The notes under the pieces are model-generated. The model had not been told where the DNA came from. It was given only the letters and a program-made list of their open reading frames with translations, and searched no databases. The translations under genes were made by a program, and so were the position numbers. From contig NZ_CP101456.1 in assembly GCF_024362485.1 (NCBI RefSeq), forward strand, positions 2,914,001 through 2,978,000: a DNA stretch of 64,000 nucleotides, given 5' to 3'. The stretch is from Natronobeatus ordinarius. GTDB taxonomy: Archaea > Halobacteriota > Halobacteria > Halobacteriales > Natrialbaceae. Below, piece after piece: positions 17,060-25,709 of the stretch (its first letter is position 1; each line of letters begins with the position of its first letter).

Positions 17060-17932
17060 TCACGTGACCACCTCGCCGGATCGCCAGGCGTCGATCACGT
17101 CCCGTAACAGGTCGGTGCCGATCTCGCCGGATCGCCAGTCGTCGATCGCGTCGCGGAGTCCGTCGGTGCCGACGGTTCCGTCGTCGCCGGCGTACTTCGC
17201 GAGACCGATCTCGGTCTGGAACGTCACGTCGTGCTCGCCGCCGGGGAGCGTGAACGTCACCTGGCCGTCCTCGACGGTCGACTCGAGCGTCGAGCCGTCG
17301 ACGGTCGCGACCACTTCCGTTCCGTCGGAGAGGTTCGCCTCGGCGGGCTCGAGCGTGAGGTCGAACGCGGCCGGTGCGTCGTAGGCGAGGTCCGTCTCGT
17401 CGCTGTCGTAGTCGACGGCACCGAACGAGAGCGCGTCCACCGCCCCGTCGATGGCCACGGCGTCGGCGTCGGCTGGGTCGATCCGGAGCGTCGCGTCGAC
17501 GGCCGAGATGCAGGTGACCGATCCGGTGCCACCTTCGTAGATGAGCACACCCGGTCCGTCGGTGCTGAAGGTCACGTTGCCGAACGCGACCGTTTCATCG
17601 TCGAGGAACTCCGGATACGGCGACCCGCCGGGACCGTCGTCCACAACTTCGAGGCCGGTGTCGGTCACCCAGACCGGACCCGTGTCTTCGCCCACTGCAC
17701 ACGTCAGGTCGGCGGGGTCCTCGAGCGACGCCGGCTCGAGGTCGTGTTGTGTGACCAGTTCGAGATCGCCCATCGAATCGTCGATCGGCTCCGGTTCGTC
17801 GTCGCCGACGATGCTGGTGACGGTGTCTCCGACCCCGGCTCCCGCGGCGGCGCCGACCACGGCTGCGAGGCCGACGAGGAGGACCATAGAGAGGAGGGCC
17901 AGCCTCGAGTCGCCGATCGAGCGATCAGTCAT
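17060..17932 (-). CDS. small secreted protein with C-terminal dockerin-like module
   Basis: A 290-residue protein with an N-terminal signal or anchor helix (LALLSMVLLVGLAAVVGAAA). An acidic beta-rich body of no recognised family follows, containing two Cys about 60 residues apart (LTCAVG and VTCIS). The C-terminal DW/AW module ends the protein. Its start overlaps the end of the S74-domain gene by 8 bp, so translation is coupled and the two products are probably made in fixed proportion. The body ends with a strand-rich segment like a small Ig or carbohydrate-binding fold (EVVATVDGSTLESTVEDG), which is inference. It may be the partner, cap or anchor of the S74 fibre. Confidence 0.75.
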   Translation of the reverse strand: MTDRSIGDSRLALLSMVLLVGLAAVVGAAAGAGVGDTVTSIVGDDEPEPIDDSMGDLELVTQHDLEPASLEDPADLTCAVGEDTGPVWVTDTGLEVVDDGPGGSPYPEFLDDETVAFGNVTFSTDGPGVLIYEGGTGSVTCISAVDATLRIDPADADAVAIDGAVDALSFGAVDYDSDETDLAYDAPAAFDLTLEPAEANLSDGTEVVATVDGSTLESTVEDGQVTFTLPGGEHDVTFQTEIGLAKYAGDDGTVGTDGLRDAIDDWRSGEIGTDLLRDVIDAWRSGEVVT

Positions 17933-19421
17933 CCGCGGTCACCTCCGGGGTCGCGACGGCCTCATCGCGCTCGAGCTCCTCGACTCGAGACTCGAGGTCG
18001 TCGATCCGTTCGTCGCGGTCTGCCAACTCGGCGGCGAGACCCTGGACGGCGGCGAACAACACGCCGTCGGCATCGATCGTCTGAATCCCTTCGTCGCTGC
18101 CACCGAGTCCGAACGCCTCGAAAAACTCGCCGGCCATCGGCCCCATGTGGCGGGTGTCGGTCTGCCAGTTGTACGACCAGGTGCTGAGCTCGAGGTTAGC
18201 CACTTTCTCGAGGACGGCTTTCGCATCGACGGGAGTAATGTTCGTTTTCGATTCAGCGCTGCTGATAGCGGACCACGAAGTGTCACCGTTGCCCATCCAG
18301 ACGCCCGCGTTGCCCTCGACGGAGTCGGTGCGGAAGTAATAGCCGTTTTGGAACATACAGTAGAAGCGATTGGCGATCCCGGTCGAGTGATTTTCAGTCT
18401 CGGTGTGGGAGTCAGTGAAGACGAACTGGCCGGGGCGCGAGGCATTCGCGTTTCTCCCGGCGACGACGCTGTAGGTTCCATCAGCCGTATTGTTTCGGCC
18501 ACCCAGTACGGTCGAATGCTGCCCGCTAGCGGTGTTTTCGTAGCCGCCGCCCACCGTTGCGTTCCAAGCGCTGGCCTCGTTTTTCTCGCCGCCACCGACG
18601 AACGCGTTGGTCCCGCCCGCTTGATTTTGATCGCCACCACTGACCGTCGAACGTGTCCCGTCGGCCGTATTTTGAAAGCCGCCGCCAACGGTGGATCGGC
18701 TCCCACTCGCTTCGTTCACATCCCCGCCAGCGACGGTCGATCGGTTCCCGCTGGCTTCGTTGTGTTCGCCCCCGCCAACTGTCGAAGAACCGCCGCTGGC
18801 GACGTTGTCGCTGCCACCGCCGACCGTTGCCTGCTCGTCGCCAGTCTCGTTCCCGAGGCCGCCCCCGATCGTCGAATACGATCCGCTGACGGTGTTTGGA
18901 GCGAGGGATTCCCCACCTCCGCCGATCGTCGCGCCGAAGCCGTCACCGTCCACGCTGTTCGTGGAGTGGCCGGCGATCACGTTCCCGGCATCCCCGCCGT
19001 CTCCGGCAGTGAAACGAAGCGCGCGCTCACTGCCGACGAGAACGTCGAACGGCGTTTCGCCGTCGGGCACACCCTGGAGTTGCTGCGCGTAGAGTGCGTT
19101 CAGCGGCCGGTCGGCGGTCCCGACCTGTCCCTGCGGAGTCGCCGCGCTGGCCGACGACGACATCGCTCCCAGGCCGGCCAGGCCCGCGATCCCGGCCAGT
19201 GCTGAACGTCTGCTGACCAGCGAGAATCCACTCGAGTCGTCCCGATTCGTTCGCTCGTCCGTTTCCTTCTCGAGTTTCTCGATCGTCTCCTGCTGCGTCT
19301 CGTTTCGATCCTCGAGTTTTTCGATGGTCTCCTGCTGGGATTCGATGATCGACTCGAGTCGCTCGAGTCGCTCGTTGAGAGACGACTCGGCCGTTGAGGA
19401 CGATCGTGTTTCGTTTATCAT
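17925..19421 (-). CDS. YadA-like head repeat protein with S74 intramolecular chaperone and pre-Tat coiled coil
   Basis: A 498-residue protein. Residues about 14-55 are coiled coil. A twin-arginine signal starts at Arg71-Arg72 (SRRSALAGIAGLAGLG). PQGQVGTADRPLNAL follows. Residues 176-325 are ten 15-residue repeats of the type NxASGxxSTVGGGxx, the pattern of trimeric-adhesin (YadA/Hag) head rolls. Residues about 386-465 match the peptidase S74 / endosialidase intramolecular chaperone domain (SAESKTNITPVDAKAVLEK, then HMGPMAGEFF, then DGVLFAAVQGLAAEL). A short coiled coil ends the chain. S74 domains trimerise and often self-cleave at a conserved Ser; Ser387, 388 or 391 could serve. Such domains are typical of phage tail spikes and bacterial fibres. 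Confidence 0.85.
   Translation of the reverse strand: MINETRSSSTAESSLNERLERLESIIESQQETIEKLEDRNETQQETIEKLEKETDERTNRDDSSGFSLVSRRSALAGIAGLAGLGAMSSSASAATPQGQVGTADRPLNALYAQQLQGVPDGETPFDVLVGSERALRFTAGDGGDAGNVIAGHSTNSVDGDGFGATIGGGGESLAPNTVSGSYSTIGGGLGNETGDEQATVGGGSDNVASGGSSTVGGGEHNEASGNRSTVAGGDVNEASGSRSTVGGGFQNTADGTRSTVSGGDQNQAGGTNAFVGGGEKNEASAWNATVGGGYENTASGQHSTVLGGRNNTADGTYSVVAGRNANASRPGQFVFTDSHTETENHSTGIANRFYCMFQNGYYFRTDSVEGNAGVWMGNGDTSWSAISSAESKTNITPVDAKAVLEKVANLELSTWSYNWQTDTRHMGPMAGEFFEAFGLGGSDEGIQTIDADGVLFAAVQGLAAELADRDERIDDLESRVEELERDEAVATPEVTADD
18447..18896 (-). repeat. ten in-frame 45-bp repeats encoding the YadA-like head
   Basis: Ten consecutive 15-residue repeats (protein residues 176-325) follow the consensus N-x-A-S-G-x-x-S-T-V-G-G-G-x-x. 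At DNA level the copies have diverged, so this is an old structural repeat rather than a recent expansion. The spacing is exactly 45 bp throughout. Confidence 0.85.
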
Positions 19422-19650
19422 TGATAGTGCTTCATCACTGCGTACCTTCTGAGGGAAGGCATTTGCCTGTCAATTCTTCCCGGCTGATACCCCTCATGCC
19501 AGGTCCATTACAGCGAGGTGATTATGAAATGATAGCTGTGCAGAACGTAACCTGTGCGATTACTTCATAGTAACTTACCCGAGACCGTAGGGAACGACTC
19601 GAGGTTCCAGTAGCGTCGGTGTCGATTCGTCGAGGGTCGCTCGAGCCGGC

Positions 19651-21339
19651 TCACTCGAGTGCGTAGCCGTCGAACCGTCGAATCGCGTAGCCGACTGCGA
19701 CCAGCGGCGCGGCCAGTCCGAGCGCGAGGACGACCCAGGCGGCGACGGTCACGACGGTCGCGGGAACGGCCACCTCGGGGCCCGGCAGGAGCGAGAGGAA
19801 CCCCGTCGCGAGCGCTGCAACCAGTCCAGGGGCACCGTCGACGTAGAGGACGAGGGCGGACACCCCCGGCGCGACGATTCCGAGCGTGTAGCCGGCGAAC
19901 GCCGTCTTGCTCGGCATCACCGCCTCGCGGTTGTTCGTCACCCGGACGCTGCCAAAGCGCGGGAAGGCCGAGCCGACGCCGACGGCGAGCGCCGGCGTGG
20001 CGACCACTCCGGCGACGGTTGCGGTCACCAGTAGCGCGGTCTGCTCGAGTGTGAGTGGACTCACCACTCCCACGAGGAGGGCGACGACGAGCCCGGTAGG
20101 AACGGCGACGAGGACACCAGCGAGGAGTCGACCCAGGATCACCTGTCGGCCCGAGACGGTCGACGTCATCACGGCCGGGAGCGATCGCCCGAGGTCGCCG
20201 AGCGGATTGAGCGTGAACAGCGCGCCGGCCCCCCAGACGACGTAGAAACAGAGCAGGACGGCCACGTGCGTCGGGAGCGTCCCGGTCGCGACGACGTCGT
20301 CGACGACGAAGATCGCGCCGAACAGTGGATAGACGACGTACAGCAGCCGGATCGGTGCTCGCCGCGTTCGACGGATCGCGGTGACGGCCACCGTCCGGAC
20401 GGGGCGTGAACCGACGCGCTCGAGCAGGCTCCCGAGTCGGTCAGAAGAGCCGACCTCGGCCGTCGGCTCTTCGTCGGTTCGGGCGGGGTCGGCGAACCAG
20501 TGGACGCGGGCGGAGGCGACGCCCCCGGCAACGGCGAGCGTGGCGAAGAACGCCGAGCCGACGATCGCGCCACCGACGCCGACGGTCGACGGTGAGACGC
20601 CCGGGATGGCGACGAGCAAGAGGTGGCCGGGCCAGCCCAGCGGGCTCCCCGAGAGCAGGCCGAACAGGTGTACCGTGATGGCGTCCAGCCAGCCCGCCGC
20701 GATCGCCCCGAAGTAGGCGACGGCGACGACGACGATCAGCGGCGTCCGGTACCGGGCGATCGGTTCGAAAACGGTGAGCAGGTGTCGGATCCAGATGCCG
20801 AGCAGGAAGCCGACGGGGACGGCGGTGAGCAAGACGAGGACGGCGACGGCCGGGACGACGAGAACGGGACGTATCGTGCCCGCGCCGCGTGCGAACGCCG
20901 CTGAAAGGACCACCGCAGGTGGAAGCACCCAGGCGGCGAACAACGCTACCTCGGCTCCGACCAGTCCGATCACGACGTTCCGGAGTCGCGTCGAGACGAG
21001 GAGACACGCCGGCTCGTCGACGTCGGCAACGGTCGTAACCGTCCGGATCGTGGCCATCAGCGTCAGCAACAGCCAGACGAGCGCGGTCGCGCCGGTGACG
21101 GCCTCGACAGCCGAGATCGGTCCGAACGCGTCGGCACCCTCCGCCGCGAGGTGCTCGCCGGCGACGGGGAGCAACAGCAGCCCGACGAGCAGCGACGGTC
21201 CGAGAGCGAACAGGGCGACGACGCCGAGCAGGAGAAGCTTCGTCCGGTCACCGGCGACCACGCGCACCGTCCGTCGACACTCCGTGGCTGCGATGATCAG
21301 GGGGGTTCGTGACGCGGCGCTCAGGGAAGCCAGCGACAT
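19651..21339 (-). CDS. polytopic membrane protein, ABC-2-like exporter permease
   Basis: A 562-residue protein with about 12 hydrophobic segments and short loops. A central hydrophilic stretch (residues about 290-330, with EEPTAEVGSSDRLGSLLERV) separates two halves. The half-repeat pattern with LLGVVALFALGPSLLVGLLL near the N-terminus and VMTSTVSGRQVILGRLLAG in the second half resembles ABC-2 type permeases of haloarchaeal exporters. No ATPase gene is adjacent, so it is an orphan permease in this window. The ATG at 21339 is used rather than a GTG one codon earlier. The substrate is unknown. Confidence 0.65.
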   Translation of the reverse strand: MSLASLSAASRTPLIIAATECRRTVRVVAGDRTKLLLLGVVALFALGPSLLVGLLLLPVAGEHLAAEGADAFGPISAVEAVTGATALVWLLLTLMATIRTVTTVADVDEPACLLVSTRLRNVVIGLVGAEVALFAAWVLPPAVVLSAAFARGAGTIRPVLVVPAVAVLVLLTAVPVGFLLGIWIRHLLTVFEPIARYRTPLIVVVAVAYFGAIAAGWLDAITVHLFGLLSGSPLGWPGHLLLVAIPGVSPSTVGVGGAIVGSAFFATLAVAGGVASARVHWFADPARTDEEPTAEVGSSDRLGSLLERVGSRPVRTVAVTAIRRTRRAPIRLLYVVYPLFGAIFVVDDVVATGTLPTHVAVLLCFYVVWGAGALFTLNPLGDLGRSLPAVMTSTVSGRQVILGRLLAGVLVAVPTGLVVALLVGVVSPLTLEQTALLVTATVAGVVATPALAVGVGSAFPRFGSVRVTNNREAVMPSKTAFAGYTLGIVAPGVSALVLYVDGAPGLVAALATGFLSLLPGPEVAVPATVVTVAAWVVLALGLAAPLVAVGYAIRRFDGYALE

Positions 21340-21471
21340 CACCGCTCACCGTCCAGTCGACGTGAGCGGCTGGTGGGCGGAAGCGTCATACCAGAGTCGA
21401 CGGCTCGTCGATAGTAAGCTGTTCGGTCCACTATCACGTTCGGAAGCGACGTCGACGCCCGTCGGTGACGA

Positions 21472-22656
21472 TTACCGCCGCTCGAGCAGCGCCACGATCG
21501 CACCGCCGCCGCCGACGCTCATCCCGACCAGGCCGCGTTCGAGTCCCTCGTCGTGGAGCTGGTAGGCCAGCGAGGTCGCGAGCATCCCGCCGGAGGCGCC
21601 GATCGGGTGGCCGTAGGCGATCGCACCACCGCGCGGATTCAGCTTCTCGCGGGGGATCCCGAGTCGCTCCATCACGTACACCGACTGGGCGGCGAACGCC
21701 TCGTTGAGCCACCAGGCGCCGACGTCGTCGACCGCGAGGTCGTTGCGCTCGAGTAACCCCTCGACGACGTCGCCCACCGCCTCGTTGAACTCGTCGGGAT
21801 TCCGGTAGACGAGGTCGTAGTCGGCGACCGTCGCCATCGGCTCGAGCCCGTGGTCGGCGGCCGCCTCGGCGTCGGCGAGCAACACGACGCCAGCGCCGTC
21901 GCTGAGCTTCGAGGCATTGGCCGCGGTGATCGTCCCGTCCTCGCGGAACGCCGGCGCCAGTGCGGCCAGGTCGTCGAACGTCGACTCGGGACGCGGCCCC
22001 TCGTCGCGCTCGACGATCCCATCGGGCGTCTCGACGGGGACGAGCTCCGGGTCGTACGCGCCCGTGTCGATCGCCTCGGCTGCCCGCCGGTGGCTCTCGA
22101 GGGCGTACCGATCCTGGGCTGCCCGGGAGACGTCCTCGCGGTCGACGAGTCCCTCGGTGATCTCGCCCATGTGGACGTCGAGGTTGACGTCCCAGAGCGA
22201 GTCGAGGATCATGGAATCGGTGAGCGTGACGTCGCCGTACCGGCGTCCCTTGCGGTACTCAGGCAGGATCCACGGGGCGTTGGTCATCGACTCGAAGCCG
22301 CCCGCGACCGCGAACTTCGACCGGCCAGCCGCAATCCGATCCGCCGCGAGGGTGATCGCCCGCAGCCCCGAACCCGAGGCCTCGTTCACCGTCGTCGCCG
22401 GCGTCTCGTTCGGGAGTGACGACTCGACGACGGCCTGCCGGCCGGGAACCTGGCCGATCCCCGCCTGGATGGCGTTGCCGAGACTCACCCAGTCGATTTC
22501 GTCGCCGTCGACGTCGGCCCGCTCGAGCAACCCGTCGATCGCCGTCCGCGCGAGCGACACCGCCTCGACGTCGGCGAGCCCGCCGAGCAACGTTCCGTGT
22601 GGCGTCCGAGCACCGTCGACGAGGACCACGTCACGTCCTCGCTCGTCAGGAGTCAT
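21472..22656 (-). CDS. thiolase family protein (acetyl-CoA acetyltransferase-like) with Ser at the Cys nucleophile position
   Basis: A 394-residue thiolase-superfamily enzyme that would condense or cleave acyl-CoAs. The N-terminal VVLVDGARTPHGTLLGGL and central GGFESMTNAPW are typical. LNPRGGAIAYGHPIGASGG carries the catalytic His, and LNEAFA is intact. However, the segment that normally holds the nucleophilic Cys reads NEASGSG, placing Ser94 at the Cys position. The C-terminal Cys-Gly motif reads SVGGGGA, also without Cys. A Ser-containing catalytic triad has been reported for haloarchaeal beta-ketothiolases, so this may be functional. The start at MTPDERGRDVV is chosen because the upstream extension is unlike the family. 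Confidence 0.88.
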   Translation of the reverse strand: MTPDERGRDVVLVDGARTPHGTLLGGLADVEAVSLARTAIDGLLERADVDGDEIDWVSLGNAIQAGIGQVPGRQAVVESSLPNETPATTVNEASGSGLRAITLAADRIAAGRSKFAVAGGFESMTNAPWILPEYRKGRRYGDVTLTDSMILDSLWDVNLDVHMGEITEGLVDREDVSRAAQDRYALESHRRAAEAIDTGAYDPELVPVETPDGIVERDEGPRPESTFDDLAALAPAFREDGTITAANASKLSDGAGVVLLADAEAAADHGLEPMATVADYDLVYRNPDEFNEAVGDVVEGLLERNDLAVDDVGAWWLNEAFAAQSVYVMERLGIPREKLNPRGGAIAYGHPIGASGGMLATSLAYQLHDEGLERGLVGMSVGGGGAIVALLERR

Positions 22657-22756
22657 AGCCGAGGTGTCGGCTCGAGTGCACATCAATATTTGTGCGCCAC
22701 ACCGCTTCGACCCCGCCACGCGGCCTCGACCGACCCACCTGCGTTGGGTCGACGAC

Positions 22757-22763
22757 TTTATAC
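22757..22763 (+). promoter_or_regulatory. TATA box of phytoene-desaturase-like gene
   Basis: TTTATAC is centred about 25 bp upstream of the ATG at 22785. This fixes that start for a leaderless transcript and places the promoter in the gap divergent from the thiolase gene. Confidence 0.6.
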
Positions 22764-22784
22764 CTCGCGTCCGAACAGTCGGCC

Positions 22785-24059
22785 ATGACGTCGACACCAC
22801 GCGTCCTCGTCGTCGGTGGCGGCCTGGCCGGTCTCGTCGCCGCCCGCCACCTCGCCGCCGGTGGGGGAGCGGTGACGCTGTTCGAACGACGGCCCGAGGT
22901 CGGGGGCCGCGTGCGGACGCTCGAGCGCGACGGCTACCGCTTCGATCGCGGATTCCAGGTGCTGTTTACGGCCTACCCCGCCGTGACGCGCGAACTCGAC
23001 CTCGAGTCGCTCGACCTCCGGCGGTTCGCCCCGGGGGCGACCATCGCCCGGGCGGGACACCGCTCGACGCTGTCGGATCCGCTTCGCGATCCGCGGGCGT
23101 TCTCGGCGACGATCTTCAACCCCGACGTGACCCTCGGCGACAAGCTCCGCGTCCTTCGTCTCCGGCGACGGCTCGCTCGCACCGACCCCGAGACGATCTT
23201 CGCCGGCGAAGACGCCTCGATCGCCGACTTCCTCCGCCAGCAGGGCTTCTCCGACCGGTTCGTCGACAACTTCGCCGCCCCGTTCTACGGCGGCATCACG
23301 CTCGACCGCTCGCTGTCGACCTCGAAGCGCGTCTTCGAGTACACGTTCCGGTCGCTCTCGAGGGGCGACATCGCCGTCCCCGCCGAGGGAATGGGGGCGA
23401 TTCCGCGCCAGCTGGCCGAGCACGCCCGCGACGCCGGGGCGGCGATCGAGACCGGAGCCGAGGTCACGTCGGTCACCGCCGACGACGGGCGGGCGACCGT
23501 CACCGTCGACGGCGAAACGCACGAGGCCGACGCCGTCGTCGTCGCCACCGATCCACGACGCGCCCGCGAACTCACCGGGCTCGAGTCGATCCCGACGGCC
23601 GCCCGCGCCTGCGTGACTCAGTACTACGCCCTCGACGAACGGGCCGACCTCGAGACCGGCCGCCGACTCCTGCTCAACGCCGGGGAAGACGGCCCCAACC
23701 ACGTCGCCCCGTTGGGCGCGGTCGCGCCCGAATACGCCCCCGACGACGTCACGCTCGTGAGCGCGACCTTCCTCGGCGACCCCGACGCGACGGACGAGGA
23801 ACTCGCCGAGGCGACCGACCGGGCGCTCGAGTCGTGGTATCCCGAACGGCTGTTCGGCCGGTTCGACCTCCTGCACACCGAGCGCGTGCCGTTCGCCCAG
23901 TTCGCCCAGCCGCCCGGCATTCACGACGGACTCCCTGACGTTCGCGCACCCGAGGGGCCGGTGTACCTCGCCGGTGACTACACCCGCTGGTCGTCGATCC
24001 AGGGTGCGATGGAGAGTGGTCGCCAGGCGGCGAAGGCCGTGGTAAAGGCGTGTTCGTGA
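22785..24059 (+). CDS. FAD-dependent amine-oxidase / phytoene-desaturase-like protein
   Basis: A 424-residue flavoprotein. The N-terminal dinucleotide-binding motif is VLVVGGGLAGLVAARHLAAGGG, and the extended GG-doublet sequence VTLFERRPEVGGRVRTLERDGYRFDRGFQ is typical of protoporphyrinogen-oxidase/phytoene-desaturase relatives. The C-terminal FAD-closing motif GPVYLAGDYTRWSSIQGAMESGRQAA matches too. The substrate is probably a hydrophobic polyene or cyclic compound; carotenoid desaturation or isomerisation is plausible, but no crt gene lies beside it. It is divergent from the thiolase gene with a shared 128-bp promoter region. Confidence 0.82.
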   Translation: MTSTPRVLVVGGGLAGLVAARHLAAGGGAVTLFERRPEVGGRVRTLERDGYRFDRGFQVLFTAYPAVTRELDLESLDLRRFAPGATIARAGHRSTLSDPLRDPRAFSATIFNPDVTLGDKLRVLRLRRRLARTDPETIFAGEDASIADFLRQQGFSDRFVDNFAAPFYGGITLDRSLSTSKRVFEYTFRSLSRGDIAVPAEGMGAIPRQLAEHARDAGAAIETGAEVTSVTADDGRATVTVDGETHEADAVVVATDPRRARELTGLESIPTAARACVTQYYALDERADLETGRRLLLNAGEDGPNHVAPLGAVAPEYAPDDVTLVSATFLGDPDATDEELAEATDRALESWYPERLFGRFDLLHTERVPFAQFAQPPGIHDGLPDVRAPEGPVYLAGDYTRWSSIQGAMESGRQAAKAVVKACS

Positions 24060-24544
24060 AGGGTGGTCGATCGCGACGGGTGTCACTCGAGTCGAACGGG
24101 AGTCAGGTACTCGAGGCCACGACCCGGGTTCGCTCTCGAGACGCGAAGTGTGACTCGATCCGAGTATGACAGCATACCACTATTACTGGACTAACCCTGG
24201 CGGGCAGTCATATTGGACTCGGTGACGATCCGCATCGAATCGTTCAGCACGGCTACCAGAGCTAGACCCACGGTCAGTCGTCGTAAACCGCCGTATCGTC
24301 CAACGCGCTCCGAGACACGAGCCGGAGGAGGGTGTCCCGATGGAACCGCCGTTCGCGCCGCGACGTGGAACCCGAAGGCGAGTAACTGACTCAAGACTGA
24401 TCGGCGATCACTCGGTGGCGAATAGGCCGCCTGCCAGCACTACTTACTAGATATTCTAATTGTATTTGTTAGTGTGACTTCGTCGTTGGGATCGCCGGTC
24501 GGGCCCGATTGACCGCCAGCTGCGAACTCGAGTCGTTCACCAGT

Positions 24545-24563
24545 ATTTCGGCGTCGTCGAAAT
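24545..24563. promoter_or_regulatory. 19-bp inverted repeat ATTTCG-N7-CGAAAT, copy 1
   Basis: ATTTCGGCGTCGTCGAAAT is an inverted repeat with 6-bp arms. A second copy, differing at one base, lies at 24792-24810, both within 400 bp upstream of the IclR-type gene. It is a candidate operator. Confidence 0.45.
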
Positions 24564-24791
24564 TAACCTCGTCGGCAAGATCGCTCGATGGCGACCGTCC
24601 GTTACAGGCATAAGACTGTAACATATTGTCGCCAACACGGGATCTTTCTCGAGGCTATCGGTCCGATCACGACTCGATGCCAGCCGAGCAGTTTCTTCGA
24701 GCGCCGCGAGATCGCAGTCGGCGACGCCTCAGAGCGGACTGCGCCCCGGCGCGTCGTCGTCCGACGTCACGACGAACGCGTTCGACGTCGA

Positions 24792-24810
24792 ATTTCGGCG
24801 TTGTCGAAAT
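24792..24810. promoter_or_regulatory. 19-bp inverted repeat ATTTCG-N7-CGAAAT, copy 2
   Basis: ATTTCGGCGTTGTCGAAAT lies 129 bp upstream of the IclR-type start and matches copy 1 at 18 of 19 bases. Two spaced copies suggest a cooperative regulator site. Confidence 0.45.
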
Positions 24811-24938
24811 CGAGGCGCGACGGACGTGAGCCGCGTTCGACACGATCGGGACGTGACGGCGAACGACGGCACCGATCGAACCCGTCTGGAGATCGTGATA
24901 GCAAGCAATATAGGGGTAATACGCCTGTGTAGTATCGA

Positions 24939-25709
24939 ATGCCAGCCACACCGGACGAGGGACGAGGGATCAAGTCGACCCGAACGACGTTCGCCATCGT
25001 CGAAGCGCTGCACGACACGCGGCGGGCTCGGCTGACGGAACTCGCCGACCGGGTCGGCATCGCCAACAGCACCGCCCACGAACACCTCGCGACGCTGCAG
25101 GAACTCGGCTACGTCGTCGAGGAAGACGGCGAGTTCGGCCTCTCGCTGAAGTTCTTAGACCACGGGACGCAGGCGAAACGCCGATACCGGGACCTCGTCG
25201 AGGCCTCGACGCCGGCGCTCGAGGGACTGGTCGCGGAGACCGACGAGACGGTGAACCTCGTGGTCGAAGAACACGGACAGGCCGTCTACGTCGACCGACT
25301 CACCGGTGAACGCGGGGTGCCGACGAACTCCTGGGTGGGGAAGCGAAAGCCACTGCACGCCATCTCCGCGGGGAAAGCGATCCTCGCGCACCTGCCCGAG
25401 GATCGGCTAGAAGCGATCGTCGCGGGTCGCGAGCTCCCGCCCGCCACGGACCGGACGATCACGGCCCGCGAACAGCTCCAGCGCGAACTCGAGGAGATCC
25501 GCGAGCGCGGCGTCTCGTTCAACGACCGGGAATCACACGACCGGATCCGCGCGGTCGGCACGCCGATCGTGCTCGACGGGCACGTTCACGGCGCGGTCTC
25601 GGTTGCCGGTCCGGCCAAGCGGCTGACGGGGGAGTACTTCAGGACCGAGATTCCGGACCTGCTTCTCGGCGCAGTGAACGAGATCGAGCTGAAACTCACC
25701 TATCGCTGA
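24939..25709 (+). CDS. IclR-family transcriptional regulator
   Basis: A 256-residue regulator. The N-terminal winged helix-turn-helix (residues about 8-70) includes TRTTFAIVEALHDTRRARL, LTELADRVGIANSTAHEHL and LGYVVEEDGEFGLSL. The C-terminal effector domain has TDETVNLVVEEHGQAVYVDR and LHAISAGKAILAHLPE, ending with AAVSV-type strands. IclR proteins respond to carboxylic or aromatic acids. It stands directly upstream of glutaryl-CoA dehydrogenase and a class III CoA-transferase, so it probably controls glutarate (lysine/tryptophan breakdown) use. Its TGA stop is at the left edge of an 84-bp palindromic repeat. A partial IclR gene also lies at the window end. Confidence 0.9.
   Translation: MPATPDEGRGIKSTRTTFAIVEALHDTRRARLTELADRVGIANSTAHEHLATLQELGYVVEEDGEFGLSLKFLDHGTQAKRRYRDLVEASTPALEGLVAETDETVNLVVEEHGQAVYVDRLTGERGVPTNSWVGKRKPLHAISAGKAILAHLPEDRLEAIVAGRELPPATDRTITAREQLQRELEEIRERGVSFNDRESHDRIRAVGTPIVLDGHVHGAVSVAGPAKRLTGEYFRTEIPDLLLGAVNEIELKLTYR

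Larger units (their letters stand above)
24060..24938. other. 879-bp intergenic region upstream of IclR regulator
   Basis: No supported gene. The only ORF of note (24588-24932, plus) is extremely Arg-rich and low in Leu and Ala, which is not protein-like. The region contains two copies of a 19-bp palindromic word (24545-24563 and 24792-24810), a 7-bp perfect stem at 24601-24622, and a TATA-like run near 24908-24915 for the IclR gene. AT content rises near 24440-24475. Confidence 0.5.

Noticed and set aside
18447-18896. Regular 45-bp repeats that could be mistaken for a CRISPR array
   Set aside because: The repeats are translated in frame as 15-residue head repeats with variable DNA sequence; there are no spacers and no cas genes.
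17541-19205. Long plus-strand frame opposite the S74 fibre gene
   Set aside because: It is a shadow of a repeat-rich coding sequence with no family-like segments.
24588-24932. 114-residue plus-strand ORF upstream of IclR
   Set aside because: Its very high Arg content and lack of hydrophobic core are typical of non-coding GC-rich DNA.
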